The notes beneath the pieces are model-generated. The model searched no databases. It saw only the letters and a list, made by a program, of their open reading frames with translations, and was not told where the DNA came from. Positions 38,210-47,910 of a stretch of DNA of 62,390 nt are shown one piece after another. This DNA comes from Fidelibacterota bacterium (GTDB lineage Bacteria > Fidelibacterota > Marinisomatia > SCGC-AAA003-L08 > D37C17). Every line of letters begins with the position of its first letter. The first letter of the stretch is position 1. Made by a program: the position numbers and the translations under genes. Where the stretch lies: positions 1 to 62,390 of the forward strand of contig PANN01000003.1 of assembly GCA_002707645.1 (NCBI GenBank), written 5' to 3'.

Positions 38210-40108
38210 ATGAATATTTTTATTCTTTCTATACTTTTAATTATAGGAGGTTGTTCCTTGAATAATAATAATATGAAAAAAAAAGATTTACCTAATATTC
38301 CTTTAGAAGATTTTTTCAAGAATCCTGAAAAATCTAGCTTTCAAATTTCTCCAAATGGTGAATATATATCTTACATGAAGCCTTGGGCTGAGGGTAATAG
38401 AAGAATGAACGTATATATTAAATCGTTTAAATCTGATAAAGAAATTAGACTGACTCAAGCTAAAAAAAGAAGTTTATATGGTTATTTTTGGTTAAATGAC
38501 AACAGAATCGCATATATCCAAGATAAAGGAGGTGATGAAAATATTCATATTTATGCTGTTAATATTGATGGCTCTAATGATATTGATTTAACCCCTTTTG
38601 ACAATATCCAAGCAAGAATCACTGACGATTTAGAAGACGATGAAAATTTTATATTGGTTGAGCTTAATAAAACAAATCCTCAAGTACATGATGTTTATCG
38701 TTTGAATGTTAATGATGGAAACTTAGAACTTATTGCAGAAAACCCAGGAAATATTTCTGGTTGGATGACGGATAATGCAGGTTTATTAAGAATAGCAATG
38801 ACTTCTGATGGTGTAAATTCAAGTATACTATATAGAGATAGTGAAAAAGATGACTTTAAAGAAATATTAAAAACTAATTTTAAAGAATCTGTTTCGCCAT
38901 TATTTTTTACATTTGATAATAAAGAATTATATGTTTCATCAAATAGACATAGAGATAAAAGTTCAATATATAAATTTGATCTTGAGAAGGGGTTTGAAAC
39001 AGATTTAATTTTTGAACACCCTGATGTAGATGTTTACAGTTTGATGAGATCAAAAAAAAGAAAAATAATTACAGGCGTTAGTTTTTATACTGATAAACAA
39101 AACTATAAGTTTTATGATTCTTGGAGAAGAGATTTGCAAATATCTTTAGAGAATAAAATTCCTGATGTAGAAGTTAGATTATCTGGACTAAGTAAAGATG
39201 AAACAAAAGCAATTGTAGTAGCCTTTAGTGATCGATCAAGAGGCACATATTATTTTTATGATATTCCTAAAAATGAGCTAACAAAATTAGCTGACTTAAG
39301 TCCTTGGCTCAATCCTGAAGAAATGGCTAATATGAAACCTATTAAATATGAATCTAGAGACGGCTTAATTATTCATGGGTATCTAACATTGCCTGTTAAT
39401 TACATTAAAGGCGATAAATTACCAATTATAGTTAATCCTCATGGTGGACCATGGGTAAGAGATTACTGGGGTTTTAATTCAGAAATACAATATTTAGCTA
39501 ACAAAGGTTATGGTGTTTTTCAAATGAATTACAGAGGAAGCACTGGATATGGACGAGACTTCTGGGAAAAAAGTTTCAAGCAATGGGGTAAAAACATGCA
39601 AAATGATATAACTGATGGAGTAAACTGGTTGATTGATGAGGGTGTAGCAGACCCTGATAAAATTGCAATCTATGGAGCTTCTTATGGCGGATATGCTACT
39701 TTAGCTGGTTTGACCTTTACCCCAGATATATATGCATGTGGAGTTGATTATGTTGGTGTGTCAAGTTTATTTACTTTTATGGAGAGTATGCCTCCTTATT
39801 GGGAATTGTATAGAACCATGATGTACGAAATGGTTGGTCATCCAGAAAAAGATAAAAATCTTTTAGCTAGTGCATCTCCTTTAATGCATATTGATAAAAT
39901 CAAAGCTCCTCTATTTATTGCCCAAGGTGCAAATGATCCAAGGGTAAAAAAATCAGAATCAGATCAAATTGTTGAGGCTTTAAAAGCAAAAGGTATTGAT
40001 GTTCCTTATATGGTTAAAAATGATGAAGGACATGGCTTTTATAATGAAGAAAATCAATTTGATTTTTATAGAGAAATGGGTGATTTTTTAAAAAAGTATT
40101 TAAAGTAA
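38210..40108 (+). CDS. S9 family prolyl-oligopeptidase-type peptidase, lipoprotein
   Basis: A 632-residue protein has a lipobox (IIGGC, Cys15), so it is probably lipid-anchored in the envelope. A seven-bladed beta-propeller (~50-350, with WD40-like/PD40 blades such as YGYFWLNDNRIAYIQ) precedes an alpha/beta-hydrolase domain. The catalytic triad is visible: Ser491 in GASYGG, Asp576 in GANDPRV and His608 in DEGHGF. This matches acylaminoacyl/dipeptidyl-peptidase-like S9 enzymes that cut short peptides. HGGPWVRDYWGF is the family oxyanion block. Confidence 0.92.
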   Translation: MNIFILSILLIIGGCSLNNNNMKKKDLPNIPLEDFFKNPEKSSFQISPNGEYISYMKPWAEGNRRMNVYIKSFKSDKEIRLTQAKKRSLYGYFWLNDNRIAYIQDKGGDENIHIYAVNIDGSNDIDLTPFDNIQARITDDLEDDENFILVELNKTNPQVHDVYRLNVNDGNLELIAENPGNISGWMTDNAGLLRIAMTSDGVNSSILYRDSEKDDFKEILKTNFKESVSPLFFTFDNKELYVSSNRHRDKSSIYKFDLEKGFETDLIFEHPDVDVYSLMRSKKRKIITGVSFYTDKQNYKFYDSWRRDLQISLENKIPDVEVRLSGLSKDETKAIVVAFSDRSRGTYYFYDIPKNELTKLADLSPWLNPEEMANMKPIKYESRDGLIIHGYLTLPVNYIKGDKLPIIVNPHGGPWVRDYWGFNSEIQYLANKGYGVFQMNYRGSTGYGRDFWEKSFKQWGKNMQNDITDGVNWLIDEGVADPDKIAIYGASYGGYATLAGLTFTPDIYACGVDYVGVSSLFTFMESMPPYWELYRTMMYEMVGHPEKDKNLLASASPLMHIDKIKAPLFIAQGANDPRVKKSESDQIVEALKAKGIDVPYMVKNDEGHGFYNEENQFDFYREMGDFLKKYLK

Positions 40109-40115
40109 ATACAAA

Positions 40116-42314
40116 TTGTTATTTCGAATATATATTCTGTTTTTTTTATTCGCAAGCTGTTTTAGTCCTGTAAAAAATAAATCAAAAAATAACTTCTTAG
40201 CATATTATAATACATTTTATATGGCAGATAGCTTTTATAATGAAGCTTTAGATTTATTAGCCTTAAATGAAATAGAAGAATCTGTAAATAAGCAAAATTC
40301 AATTACTATAAATACACTGTTTGATAAGGCAATTATAAATGCTCAAATTATTGAAAATAATTTTTATGAAACCAAGTATATTGACGACGCATACTATATA
40401 ATAGGAATGTCTACTTTTTATCAAAATAAAATTTCTTCATCTAAGTATTATTTTGAAAGAATTTATAATGAATATAGCAGTGATGATTTTTTTTATAAGT
40501 CAATTATAATGTTATCAAAATTATCATTAAAAATGGAAGATATTGAAAATTATAATCTATATATATCTAAAATTGATATAGATAAGCTAAATAAAAATGA
40601 AAAAGTGATGTTCTATTTAACATTGGTTGATTACAATAATTATAAGCAGAATCCAAATGAGGTTTTTAAAAATTCTTTGTTAGCTATTGAAAATTTAGAT
40701 ACTAAAACTCAAAAAATACCTATTTATTACAATTTATTAATTCTAGCTGAAAATAATGATAACTACACAGATGCTATTAAATATATAAATCAAATTGAAT
40801 ATTGCTTAGATAATAAAAAAGTAAATAATGATTTGCTTGATAAATGGATAAAGTATAATACTAATCTAAATGAATTTACTTTAATATCAGAAAAGCTAAA
40901 TGATTATATTCAAACGGAGATAAATGAGAAAAAGAAAGTTTCTTATTTACTGAAACTAGTAGAAAATTATATGAATTCGCAGGATTATTCTAAAGCAAGA
41001 AATAAGTTGAATGATTTACTCGAGCAGTATAAAGATAATAGGTCTTTAAAATCAGAAGTCAGTCAAATTTATTATTTATTGGGTATAATTGAATTAGAAT
41101 CTTATAATGATTTTGATAGATCTAGATTTTTCTTTCAAGAATCTATAGATATTTCAAGAGTTTCAGAATTTGGAAAAAAATCGGATTCAAAAATAAAAGT
41201 TCTTAATGAGATTAATGATTTACAGGAATTAATAGAAAATTCTAGTCAAGATTCTATTCATTCTACAATTATTATTGACGAAGATAGAAATAAACGATAT
41301 TCTATTAATATGAGCTTAGATTCTTTATTGTATTCATATGCACAGATATTATTTTATGATTTAAATCTTCAAGAATTAGGTTTGCAAAATTTTAATGAAA
41401 TAATTAATAAATTTCCTGATTCTGATTATGGATATAAGTCAAGAATAATTTTAAACTTAGAAAATAAAGAAGCTAACATACCAATGCTTACAGAAGTTAG
41501 TGTAAATGTTGATAATCAATTATCAAAATTAGATACATTAATAGATGAAAGCTGGAGTTTATTTGTGACTTCAAGAGAACAATCTATGAAAAATTTCAAA
41601 AATTTATATCAAAACTATAAAGATGAAAAATCACTTTATATAATTGGTACTATCTATGATAAGTATGAAAAAAATATTGATAGTACTGTTTATTATTATA
41701 ATAACTATTTGGATGCCTATCCAAATGGTAGTTATGGTATGGAGATATCAGATAGGTTAAATGAAATAAAAGATATGTTGGATTATAATATCAGTTATTT
41801 GAATCAAAAAATATACTATAAAAAAGCAATGGGTTTTTTTGATAATAATTATGATTCAAGCCTTCACTACTTTGATTTGAGTAGTATGGGTAGAGATAGA
41901 GAAATTAAAAATTTCAGTAAAAATAATTTAAGTATTTTGAGACAGTACCATATTAATGACAGCTTATTAAAAATAAATTATGATAATATTGATTCTGTAA
42001 GAATTAATAAAGCGTCAATACTTTATAAAGATTTAGGGTATGATTCTTTGGCAATTACTATTTATAAAGATATTATAAATAATAGTAAAGATATGAGTAA
42101 TATAAATAGTTCTCTATCAGCAATGTCAAATATACTAGAAGGGAGTAAGTGGGACTCTTTGTTATTTGTGAATGTTCAAGATAGTAACTTATTTAAGTTA
42201 TTAATTGATAAATCTAAAAGAAATAATATGTACTTGATTAAAGATAGTTTAGAACAAAATATATTAGATTTAAAATTTTATAATGAAAAATATAAATTAT
42301 TTATTAATAATTAA
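40116..42314 (+). CDS. Large TPR lipoprotein, possibly PorW/SprE-like
   Basis: A 732-residue protein begins at TTG. Its short signal ends in a lipobox (FLFASC, Cys15). The rest is helical with many tetratricopeptide-like repeats, for example YIDDAYYIIGMSTFYQNKIS and INKFPDSDYGYKSRIILN. The start of the mature chain (NNFLAYYNTFYMADSFYNEA) recalls the N-terminus of the type IX secretion lipoprotein PorW/SprE. That would fit the sorting-domain protein at the left end, but the resemblance is judged by eye. Otherwise it is an uncharacterised TPR lipoprotein. Confidence 0.65.
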   Translation: MLFRIYILFFLFASCFSPVKNKSKNNFLAYYNTFYMADSFYNEALDLLALNEIEESVNKQNSITINTLFDKAIINAQIIENNFYETKYIDDAYYIIGMSTFYQNKISSSKYYFERIYNEYSSDDFFYKSIIMLSKLSLKMEDIENYNLYISKIDIDKLNKNEKVMFYLTLVDYNNYKQNPNEVFKNSLLAIENLDTKTQKIPIYYNLLILAENNDNYTDAIKYINQIEYCLDNKKVNNDLLDKWIKYNTNLNEFTLISEKLNDYIQTEINEKKKVSYLLKLVENYMNSQDYSKARNKLNDLLEQYKDNRSLKSEVSQIYYLLGIIELESYNDFDRSRFFFQESIDISRVSEFGKKSDSKIKVLNEINDLQELIENSSQDSIHSTIIIDEDRNKRYSINMSLDSLLYSYAQILFYDLNLQELGLQNFNEIINKFPDSDYGYKSRIILNLENKEANIPMLTEVSVNVDNQLSKLDTLIDESWSLFVTSREQSMKNFKNLYQNYKDEKSLYIIGTIYDKYEKNIDSTVYYYNNYLDAYPNGSYGMEISDRLNEIKDMLDYNISYLNQKIYYKKAMGFFDNNYDSSLHYFDLSSMGRDREIKNFSKNNLSILRQYHINDSLLKINYDNIDSVRINKASILYKDLGYDSLAITIYKDIINNSKDMSNINSSLSAMSNILEGSKWDSLLFVNVQDSNLFKLLIDKSKRNNMYLIKDSLEQNILDLKFYNEKYKLFINN

Positions 42315-42375
42315 TATTATAATATATTTCAATATATAAATAAGGAGAAATAAAGTTAAATCAAAAATTCATATA

Positions 42376-42546
42376 ATGTGGTCAATGAGAAAATGGTCAT
42401 TTAAATATGTTAATTGGAGATTAACTACTGCCTACCCTGGAGGGTGGAAATATGCCCTCAAACATCCATTTGAATTAGTAAAAGATATATATAAATATTT
42501 AGTTTGGTGTCAAAAAATTGATAAAGATTTAAATAAACATGCTTAG
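42376..42546 (+). CDS. Small conserved-looking protein upstream of pyrD
   Basis: A 56-residue frame from ATG 42376 to TAG 42546 overlaps the pyrD start by 8 nt. It is unusually rich in Trp and aromatics (MWSMRKWSFKYVNWRL, then AYPGGWKYALKHPFELVKD), which is unlike chance translation of AT-rich spacer. A strong AAGGAG at 42342-42347 lies too far upstream of this ATG. The frame remains open back to it, and a GTT (42355) would sit at ideal spacing, so the real start may be a non-canonical codon. No family is recognised. Confidence 0.55.
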   Translation: MWSMRKWSFKYVNWRLTTAYPGGWKYALKHPFELVKDIYKYLVWCQKIDKDLNKHA

Positions 42547-43450
42547 TGTGAAAATAAAAGATATTGAATTTAATTCTCCAATTGTTGCTGCTAGCGGAAC
42601 ATATGGTTATGGTGATGAATTTGATACTTTCGTAGATTTAACTAAAATTGGTTGTATTATCACAAAATCTATAACTCTTGAAGAACGTAAGGGAAATCCA
42701 AGTCCAAGAGTCTATGAATCTGGATCTGGAATGATTAATGCAATAGGACTAGCTAATATGGGAGTAAAAAATTTTTGTAACTTAAAACTTCAAAAATTAA
42801 ATAAAATTAAAACTAAATTTATTGTAAGTGTGGCTGGTTCTAAAATTCAAGATTATATTGATGTCGTAAATCAAATTGAAGAATGTAACGGCAGTCATAT
42901 TGGATATGAAATCAATGTTTCTTGTCCAAATGTTAAAAAAGGTGGAATGGAATTTGGTGTTAATAAAGAAATAGCTGAAAAATTAACTGCGAAACTAAGA
43001 AAACTTACCAGCAAGCTATTAATTGTAAAGCTTAGTCCGAATGTTACGAATATTGAAGATATCGGTATTTCTGTTCAAAATGGTGGAGCAGATGCTATAA
43101 GTGCTGTTAATACATTCTCAGGTTTAGGAATTAATTATAAGACAGGCAATATGGTGCTAAGCACTATTTATGGTGGTGTATCAGGTCCACCAATCAAACC
43201 TTTGGCTCTTGCTAAGGTCCATAAACTATATAATGAAATTAAAATTCCTATTTTTGGTATGGGTGGTATTGTCTCTTACAAGGATATAATAGAATTTATA
43301 AGAGTTGGATCTAGTATGATTCAGGTAGGAACTTTAAACTACAGAGATCCTTCAAAAATAAATTCTTTGTATGATCAACTGAAATTGTTTTTAATTAAAA
43401 ATAAAATTGATTCTATTTCCGAATTAATTGGAAAACATTATGATATTTAA
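42539..43450 (+). CDS. pyrD: Dihydroorotate dehydrogenase, class 1B-like
   Basis: A 303-residue FMN enzyme oxidises dihydroorotate to orotate in pyrimidine synthesis. FNSPIVAASGTYGYGDEF is the class 1 N-terminus, and the catalytic base Cys129 lies in NVSCPNVKKGG, typical of class 1 (class 2 uses Ser). FMN-binding segments IFGMGGIVSYKDIIEFI and MIQVGTLNY follow. Class 1B normally pairs with PyrK, which is not in the window. The start could alternatively be the GTG six nt downstream. Confidence 0.92.
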   Translation: MLSVKIKDIEFNSPIVAASGTYGYGDEFDTFVDLTKIGCIITKSITLEERKGNPSPRVYESGSGMINAIGLANMGVKNFCNLKLQKLNKIKTKFIVSVAGSKIQDYIDVVNQIEECNGSHIGYEINVSCPNVKKGGMEFGVNKEIAEKLTAKLRKLTSKLLIVKLSPNVTNIEDIGISVQNGGADAISAVNTFSGLGINYKTGNMVLSTIYGGVSGPPIKPLALAKVHKLYNEIKIPIFGMGGIVSYKDIIEFIRVGSSMIQVGTLNYRDPSKINSLYDQLKLFLIKNKIDSISELIGKHYDI

Positions 43451-43892
43451 AGTTTGTATAATTTCTATTTTATTTTTTATTTCGTGCACCGTATCTCCTA
43501 GATATAGTGGTGGAGGAAGCCATGTAAAATCAAAGACTAAAAATTTAAAAATCAAAACAGTAAATAAAGGCAATGTTCTAAGGGGCGTCTCTTCATGGTA
43601 TGGACCAAATTTTCATGGAAAATTAACGGCCAATGGAGAAGTTTATGATATGTATGGAGTAACAGCTGCTCACAAAACCCTAACTTTAGGTACTGTAGTT
43701 AGAGTTACAAATTTAGATAATGAAAAATCATTAATTTTAAGAATTAATGATAGAGGCCCATATGTTGATGGAAGAATATTAGATTGCTCATTTGGAGCAG
43801 CAAAAAAATTAGGTTTTCATGAAAAGGGTACAGCAAATGTTGAAATTAAAATTATTGAAGAAGGAGATGGTGTATACATGCACCATAAATAA
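43440..43892 (+). CDS. rlpA: RlpA-like septal ring lytic transglycosylase lipoprotein
   Basis: I choose the ATG at 43440 (150 residues), since it gives a compact lipoprotein signal (MIFKVCIISILFFISC, Cys16); an in-frame ATG lies 12 nt upstream. A double-psi beta-barrel RlpA domain spans ~50-145 with GVSSWYGPNFHGKLTANGE, TAAHKTLTLGT and the catalytic-region Asp in RINDRGPYVDGRILD. RlpA cleaves glycan strands lacking stem peptides. No SPOR domain is attached here, unlike proteobacterial RlpA. It overlaps the pyrD stop. Confidence 0.88.
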   Translation: MIFKVCIISILFFISCTVSPRYSGGGSHVKSKTKNLKIKTVNKGNVLRGVSSWYGPNFHGKLTANGEVYDMYGVTAAHKTLTLGTVVRVTNLDNEKSLILRINDRGPYVDGRILDCSFGAAKKLGFHEKGTANVEIKIIEEGDGVYMHHK

Positions 43893-43896
43893 TTGA

Positions 43897-44712
43897 ATGG
43901 AAGAAAATAAGAAACCTAGAACTTTAGTAAACTTAATTGGAGCTCCTTTGTTATTAAGTATTATTTTTTTTGGCGGTCCTGTATTTACTCTATTTATATT
44001 TATTATAATTTTTATAGGAACTTTTGAATTCAATAATATGGTTAAAATAAAATCTTATTCATTAAATTTATATATTTTTTTCACTTTGTATTTGATTTTT
44101 TTATTAAATCATTTATTTCCCCTATTTTCTAATCACCAATATAATTATTTTATTTTATTATCTTTTATTTGCTTAGCTTTTTCATGCTTATTAATTAAAA
44201 ATAAACTTAAAAATTTATATTATAGGATTTTAGCCTTTGTTTGGATTGGACTATTATTTCAGCAGGCAATTTACATAAGGAACTTACCAGAAATTGGTTT
44301 TAAACTAGTACTTTGTATGTTCATATCAGTATGGGTAACAGATTCTTTTGCATTTATATTTGGCTCAAAATTTGGAAAATCTAAAATATTACCGTCAATT
44401 AGCCCAAAAAAAACTTGGGTTGGATTTATAGCTGGCTACATTGCATGTACTATATTTATTTGCTTCTTATTTATTTCAGATTATTTTTATAATACTGCAT
44501 TTGAATTTAATCTAATTGATGTTTTGATTTTAGGTGTAATATCTGGAATTCTTGGTCAATTTGGTGATTTCTTTGAATCTTATTTTAAAAGGTATTTTTC
44601 GGTCAAGGATTCAGGTACTTTACTTCAAGGCCATGGTGGTTTTCTAGATAGATTTGATTCTTTGTTATTTGTTGTTCCTTTATTTTCACTTTATCTCCGT
44701 TTTGTTTTATGA
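43897..44712 (+). CDS. cdsA: Phosphatidate cytidylyltransferase
   Basis: A 271-residue membrane enzyme makes CDP-diacylglycerol from phosphatidate and CTP. About seven or eight hydrophobic segments span the protein. The C-terminal signature appears as VKDSGTLLQGHGGFLDRFDS, with the DRFDS acidic motif. Preceding blocks include WVTDSFAFIFGSKFGK and SPKKTWVGFIAGY. It overlaps the next gene by 4 nt (ATGA). Confidence 0.93.
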   Translation: MEENKKPRTLVNLIGAPLLLSIIFFGGPVFTLFIFIIIFIGTFEFNNMVKIKSYSLNLYIFFTLYLIFLLNHLFPLFSNHQYNYFILLSFICLAFSCLLIKNKLKNLYYRILAFVWIGLLFQQAIYIRNLPEIGFKLVLCMFISVWVTDSFAFIFGSKFGKSKILPSISPKKTWVGFIAGYIACTIFICFLFISDYFYNTAFEFNLIDVLILGVISGILGQFGDFFESYFKRYFSVKDSGTLLQGHGGFLDRFDSLLFVVPLFSLYLRFVL

Positions 44713-46523
44713 ATAAAAAATTAAAAGATATAAAAGTTATTTTAGCTACAGATTGTGGTTCGACAACCACTAAAGCAATTTTAATTGAGTTCATCAATGA
44801 TGAATATAGATTGACTTTTCGTGGCGAGGCTCCGACAACTGTTGAAGCTCCATTTGAAGATGTCACTTGTGGTGTTATTAATTCTATTATTGAACTTGAA
44901 GAATTATCAGGTAGAAAAATATTGATTGATGATAAAATTATTTCCCCTATAGATAATAATGCGGGAGTTGATTTATATATATCAACAAGTTCTGCAGGTG
45001 GTGGACTGCAGATGATGGTTGGAGGAGTAGTTAAAAATATGACTGGTGAAAGTGCCCAAAGAGCTGCACTTGGCGCAGGTTCAATTGTAATGGATATAAT
45101 AGCTTCTAATGATGGCCGAAAATACCATGAAAAAGTTCAAAAAATAAGACAATTGCGTCCAGATATGATTTTGTTATCAGGAGGTGTTGATGGAGGAACA
45201 AAATCTCATGTAGTTGAATTAGCTGAGATAATTAAAACTGCCAATCCTAATCCCAGATTAGGCAATAGTTTTAAGATACCAATAATTTATGCAGGAAATA
45301 AAGATGCTATTGATGATATTAAAAAACGATTAGAAGATATAACTGATTTAAAAATCGTTGATAATATCAGACCTACACTTGATCAAGAAAATTTAAAACC
45401 AAGTAGAGATAAAATTCATGATTTATTTATGGAGCATGTAATGGCTCAAGCACCTGGTTATAATAAATTGTTAACATGGACTGATCACCCTATAATTCCA
45501 ACACCCGGAGCTGTAGGAGAAATAATTAAAAAAATTGCGTTTAATGAAAATATTTCTGTAGTTGGAGTAGATATAGGAGGTGCTACAACTGATGTTTTTT
45601 CAGTTTTTAATAAAAAATTTAATAGAACGGTAAGCGCTAATTATGGAATGAGCTATTCTATATGTAATGTATTAGCTGAAACAGGAATTAAAAATATTTC
45701 TAGATGGCTATCCTCAAGTATTGATGAAAAAAATTTAACCAATCGTATTGCCAATAAAATGATAAGACCAACTACAATACCGCAGACTTTAGAAGAATTA
45801 ATAATTGAACAATCTATTGCTAGAGAAGCGTTGAGGTTATCATTTATCCAACATAAAGAATTTGCAGTTTCGTTAAAAGGTATTCAACAAGAAAGAACAA
45901 TTTCAGACACTTTTGATCAGACTATGAGTGGTGAGACCCTAGTTAATATGAATGATTTAGATATGATAGTAGGTTCAGGTGGAGTGCTTTCTCATGCTCC
46001 TAGAAGAGAGCAGGCATATAGAATGCTTGTTGATGCATTCCTACCAGAAGGAGTAACAGAAATCGCTGTTGATTCTATATTTATGATGCCGCAATTAGGT
46101 GTCTTATCTGAAGTACACGAAAAAGCAGCAGTTGAAGTATTTAACAAAGATTGTTTGGTAAGATTAGGTACTTGCATTGCACCAGTAGGTTCAAATAATA
46201 ATAGTACTGAAATTTTAGAATATTCTTTTGAATTTAATAATAAAAAAGTTGAGGGTATATTAAAATTTGGAGAGATTGTTTTAATTGATGTTAATTATAT
46301 ATCAGTTAAAACCAAATTAGTAATGAAAGAAAATTATACAATTAATGGATTAAGTGAATTTCAAGACGATATTTATGGAGGTGAAGTAGGTATAATGCTA
46401 GATGGAAGAGGGCGACCTTTTGATTTTAATGCATTTAATAAAGATTCTATTAAAGATTGGTCAATACAAACTAATGAATATCCAATTATAGATTCAGTAA
46501 CAACTTCGGATTCTTTAAAATAA
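44709..46523 (+). CDS. MutL/GlmL-family actin-fold ATPase-like protein
   Basis: A 604-residue ASKHA-fold protein has three nucleotide-binding blocks: phosphate-1 DCGSTTTK (~15-22), phosphate-2 GVDIGGATTD (286-295) and an adenosine block GSGGVLSHAP (~422-431). The closest family I recognise is MutL/GlmL, encoded between glutamate mutase subunits in clostridia and thought to support that B12 enzyme. No mutase subunit, cobalamin enzyme or methylaspartate ammonia-lyase lies nearby. Instead it heads seven packed genes encoding four membrane proteins. I therefore treat it as an ATPase of an uncharacterised membrane complex; automatic naming as glutamate mutase would mislead. Confidence 0.78.
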   Translation: MNKKLKDIKVILATDCGSTTTKAILIEFINDEYRLTFRGEAPTTVEAPFEDVTCGVINSIIELEELSGRKILIDDKIISPIDNNAGVDLYISTSSAGGGLQMMVGGVVKNMTGESAQRAALGAGSIVMDIIASNDGRKYHEKVQKIRQLRPDMILLSGGVDGGTKSHVVELAEIIKTANPNPRLGNSFKIPIIYAGNKDAIDDIKKRLEDITDLKIVDNIRPTLDQENLKPSRDKIHDLFMEHVMAQAPGYNKLLTWTDHPIIPTPGAVGEIIKKIAFNENISVVGVDIGGATTDVFSVFNKKFNRTVSANYGMSYSICNVLAETGIKNISRWLSSSIDEKNLTNRIANKMIRPTTIPQTLEELIIEQSIAREALRLSFIQHKEFAVSLKGIQQERTISDTFDQTMSGETLVNMNDLDMIVGSGGVLSHAPRREQAYRMLVDAFLPEGVTEIAVDSIFMMPQLGVLSEVHEKAAVEVFNKDCLVRLGTCIAPVGSNNNSTEILEYSFEFNNKKVEGILKFGEIVLIDVNYISVKTKLVMKENYTINGLSEFQDDIYGGEVGIMLDGRGRPFDFNAFNKDSIKDWSIQTNEYPIIDSVTTSDSLK

Positions 46524-47629
46524 TGTCAAAATCATATACTCCAGGATTAAAAATTATAGAAAATGCTCTAATTAAAAAGAAAAGAATTCTTCCTTTATCA
46601 GGTCAATTACATGTTGATAAAAATGATTTGGTTAAATCAGACCAAATAGTTGCTTCTGCTAATATACCTGGAAATGTTCAAATGATTAATGTCTCCAATA
46701 AATTAAATATTGATCCTAACCAAATATTTGATTCCATGTTGTGTAAAGTAGATCATGAAGTAAAAAAAGGGCAGGTTATAGCGAGGAATAAAGGATTATT
46801 TGGTTTTTTTAAAACCGAATTAAAATCTCCAATGGATGGTATCTTAATTAATGTTTCAGACGTAACAGGTCAAATTATAATATCAGAGAAACCAATTCCA
46901 ATAGAGGTTGATGCATATATAGATGGAAGAATTAATGAAGTATATGAAAAAGAAGGAGTTTTGGTTACTGCTCAAGGTGCATTGATTCAAGGTATTATTG
47001 GTGTCGGAGGTGAACAAAAAGGTACTTTGAAAATATTAGAAAGTGAAAAAGAATTAGATAATCTAGATTTAAAAAGTGATCTAATTTGTGTTATGAGTTC
47101 TTATTTAGATTATAAGATGTATAAAAAAATTAATCAATTAGGTTTGAAAGGTATTATTTGCGGTGGAATTGATTATGAATCTCTAACAAAGATTTTAGGT
47201 TACCCGCTTGGAGTTGCAATTACTGGTTCGGAATCTGTTACAACTGTAGTTGTTACTGAAGGCTTTGGTGATATAAATATGTCAGAAAGAACCTTCCAGT
47301 TATTGAATAAGTACAAAGATTCATATTGTTCAATTAATGGCGCAACACAAATAAGAGCTGGAGTAATGAGACCAGAGGTTATAATTAATATAGATTCAGA
47401 TAATAAAAATATTATTAATAATAATAATGAATCATTAATATTAGTTAATTCCAAAGTTAGAATTATAAGAGATCCCTTTTTTGGTCTTATAGGTACTGTT
47501 TCTAATTTGCCTAAAGATTTAGTAAAAATGAAAACTGAAACAATGGTTAGAGCTGCTGAAGTGACTCTTAAAGATGGTAGTAAAAAAATAATTCCAAGAG
47601 CAAATTTAGAAGTTATTTTATCAGATTAA
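46523..47629 (+). CDS. Unknown protein with lipoyl-like motif and KOW-like C-terminus
   Basis: A 368-residue soluble-looking protein starts on the last base of the MutL-like gene. A segment at ~75-120 reads like half of a biotinyl/lipoyl sandwich hybrid (VKKGQVIARNK, then KSPMDGILINVSD). The middle has glycine-rich alpha/beta stretches (ITGSESVTTVVVTEGFGD). The last ~55 residues (IRDPFFGLIGTV, then DGSKKIIPRANLEVI) resemble a KOW/SH3-like barrel. No catalytic residues stand out. Its fixed place between the ATPase-like gene and membrane genes suggests an adaptor. Confidence 0.6.
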   Translation: MSKSYTPGLKIIENALIKKKRILPLSGQLHVDKNDLVKSDQIVASANIPGNVQMINVSNKLNIDPNQIFDSMLCKVDHEVKKGQVIARNKGLFGFFKTELKSPMDGILINVSDVTGQIIISEKPIPIEVDAYIDGRINEVYEKEGVLVTAQGALIQGIIGVGGEQKGTLKILESEKELDNLDLKSDLICVMSSYLDYKMYKKINQLGLKGIICGGIDYESLTKILGYPLGVAITGSESVTTVVVTEGFGDINMSERTFQLLNKYKDSYCSINGATQIRAGVMRPEVIINIDSDNKNIINNNNESLILVNSKVRIIRDPFFGLIGTVSNLPKDLVKMKTETMVRAAEVTLKDGSKKIIPRANLEVILSD

Positions 47630-47646
47630 TTGTATTAATTTATGAT

Positions 47647-47910
47647 ATGAATGATGTACATAAAATCATATCCAATTTAGCTGATGATATAGTTCAAAGA
47701 GGTTTATCTGTTCCAGCTGTGTTTTTTTTAGAAAGCACAAAGTATGTATCTTTTATAGGAAGTCAATTCCTTGTCTTTTTAGGTCCCATAGCTACATGTT
47801 TTATAAATAATAAAAAATATTACAATTTTTCTACTATTTTAGAAGAAAAATCAAATATAGATTTTCTGATTAGCGAAATAGAAAGAATAACACCTAAGAT
47901 TAAATCATGA
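47647..47910 (+). CDS. Small soluble protein of unknown function in the MutL-like operon
   Basis: An 87-residue protein with no clear transmembrane helix has a mildly hydrophobic middle (FIGSQFLVFLGPIATCF) and a helical C-terminus. No known family is recognised. Its stop overlaps the DUF6754-type gene by 4 nt (ATGA), so it appears to be an integral member of the operon. Confidence 0.55.
   Translation: MNDVHKIISNLADDIVQRGLSVPAVFFLESTKYVSFIGSQFLVFLGPIATCFINNKKYYNFSTILEEKSNIDFLISEIERITPKIKS

Noticed and set aside
44709-46523. Reading the MutL-like gene as DNA mismatch repair MutL or as a glutamate mutase enzyme
   Set aside because: The sequence has actin-fold phosphate motifs, not GHKL motifs, and no mutase subunit is nearby; the shared name is accidental.
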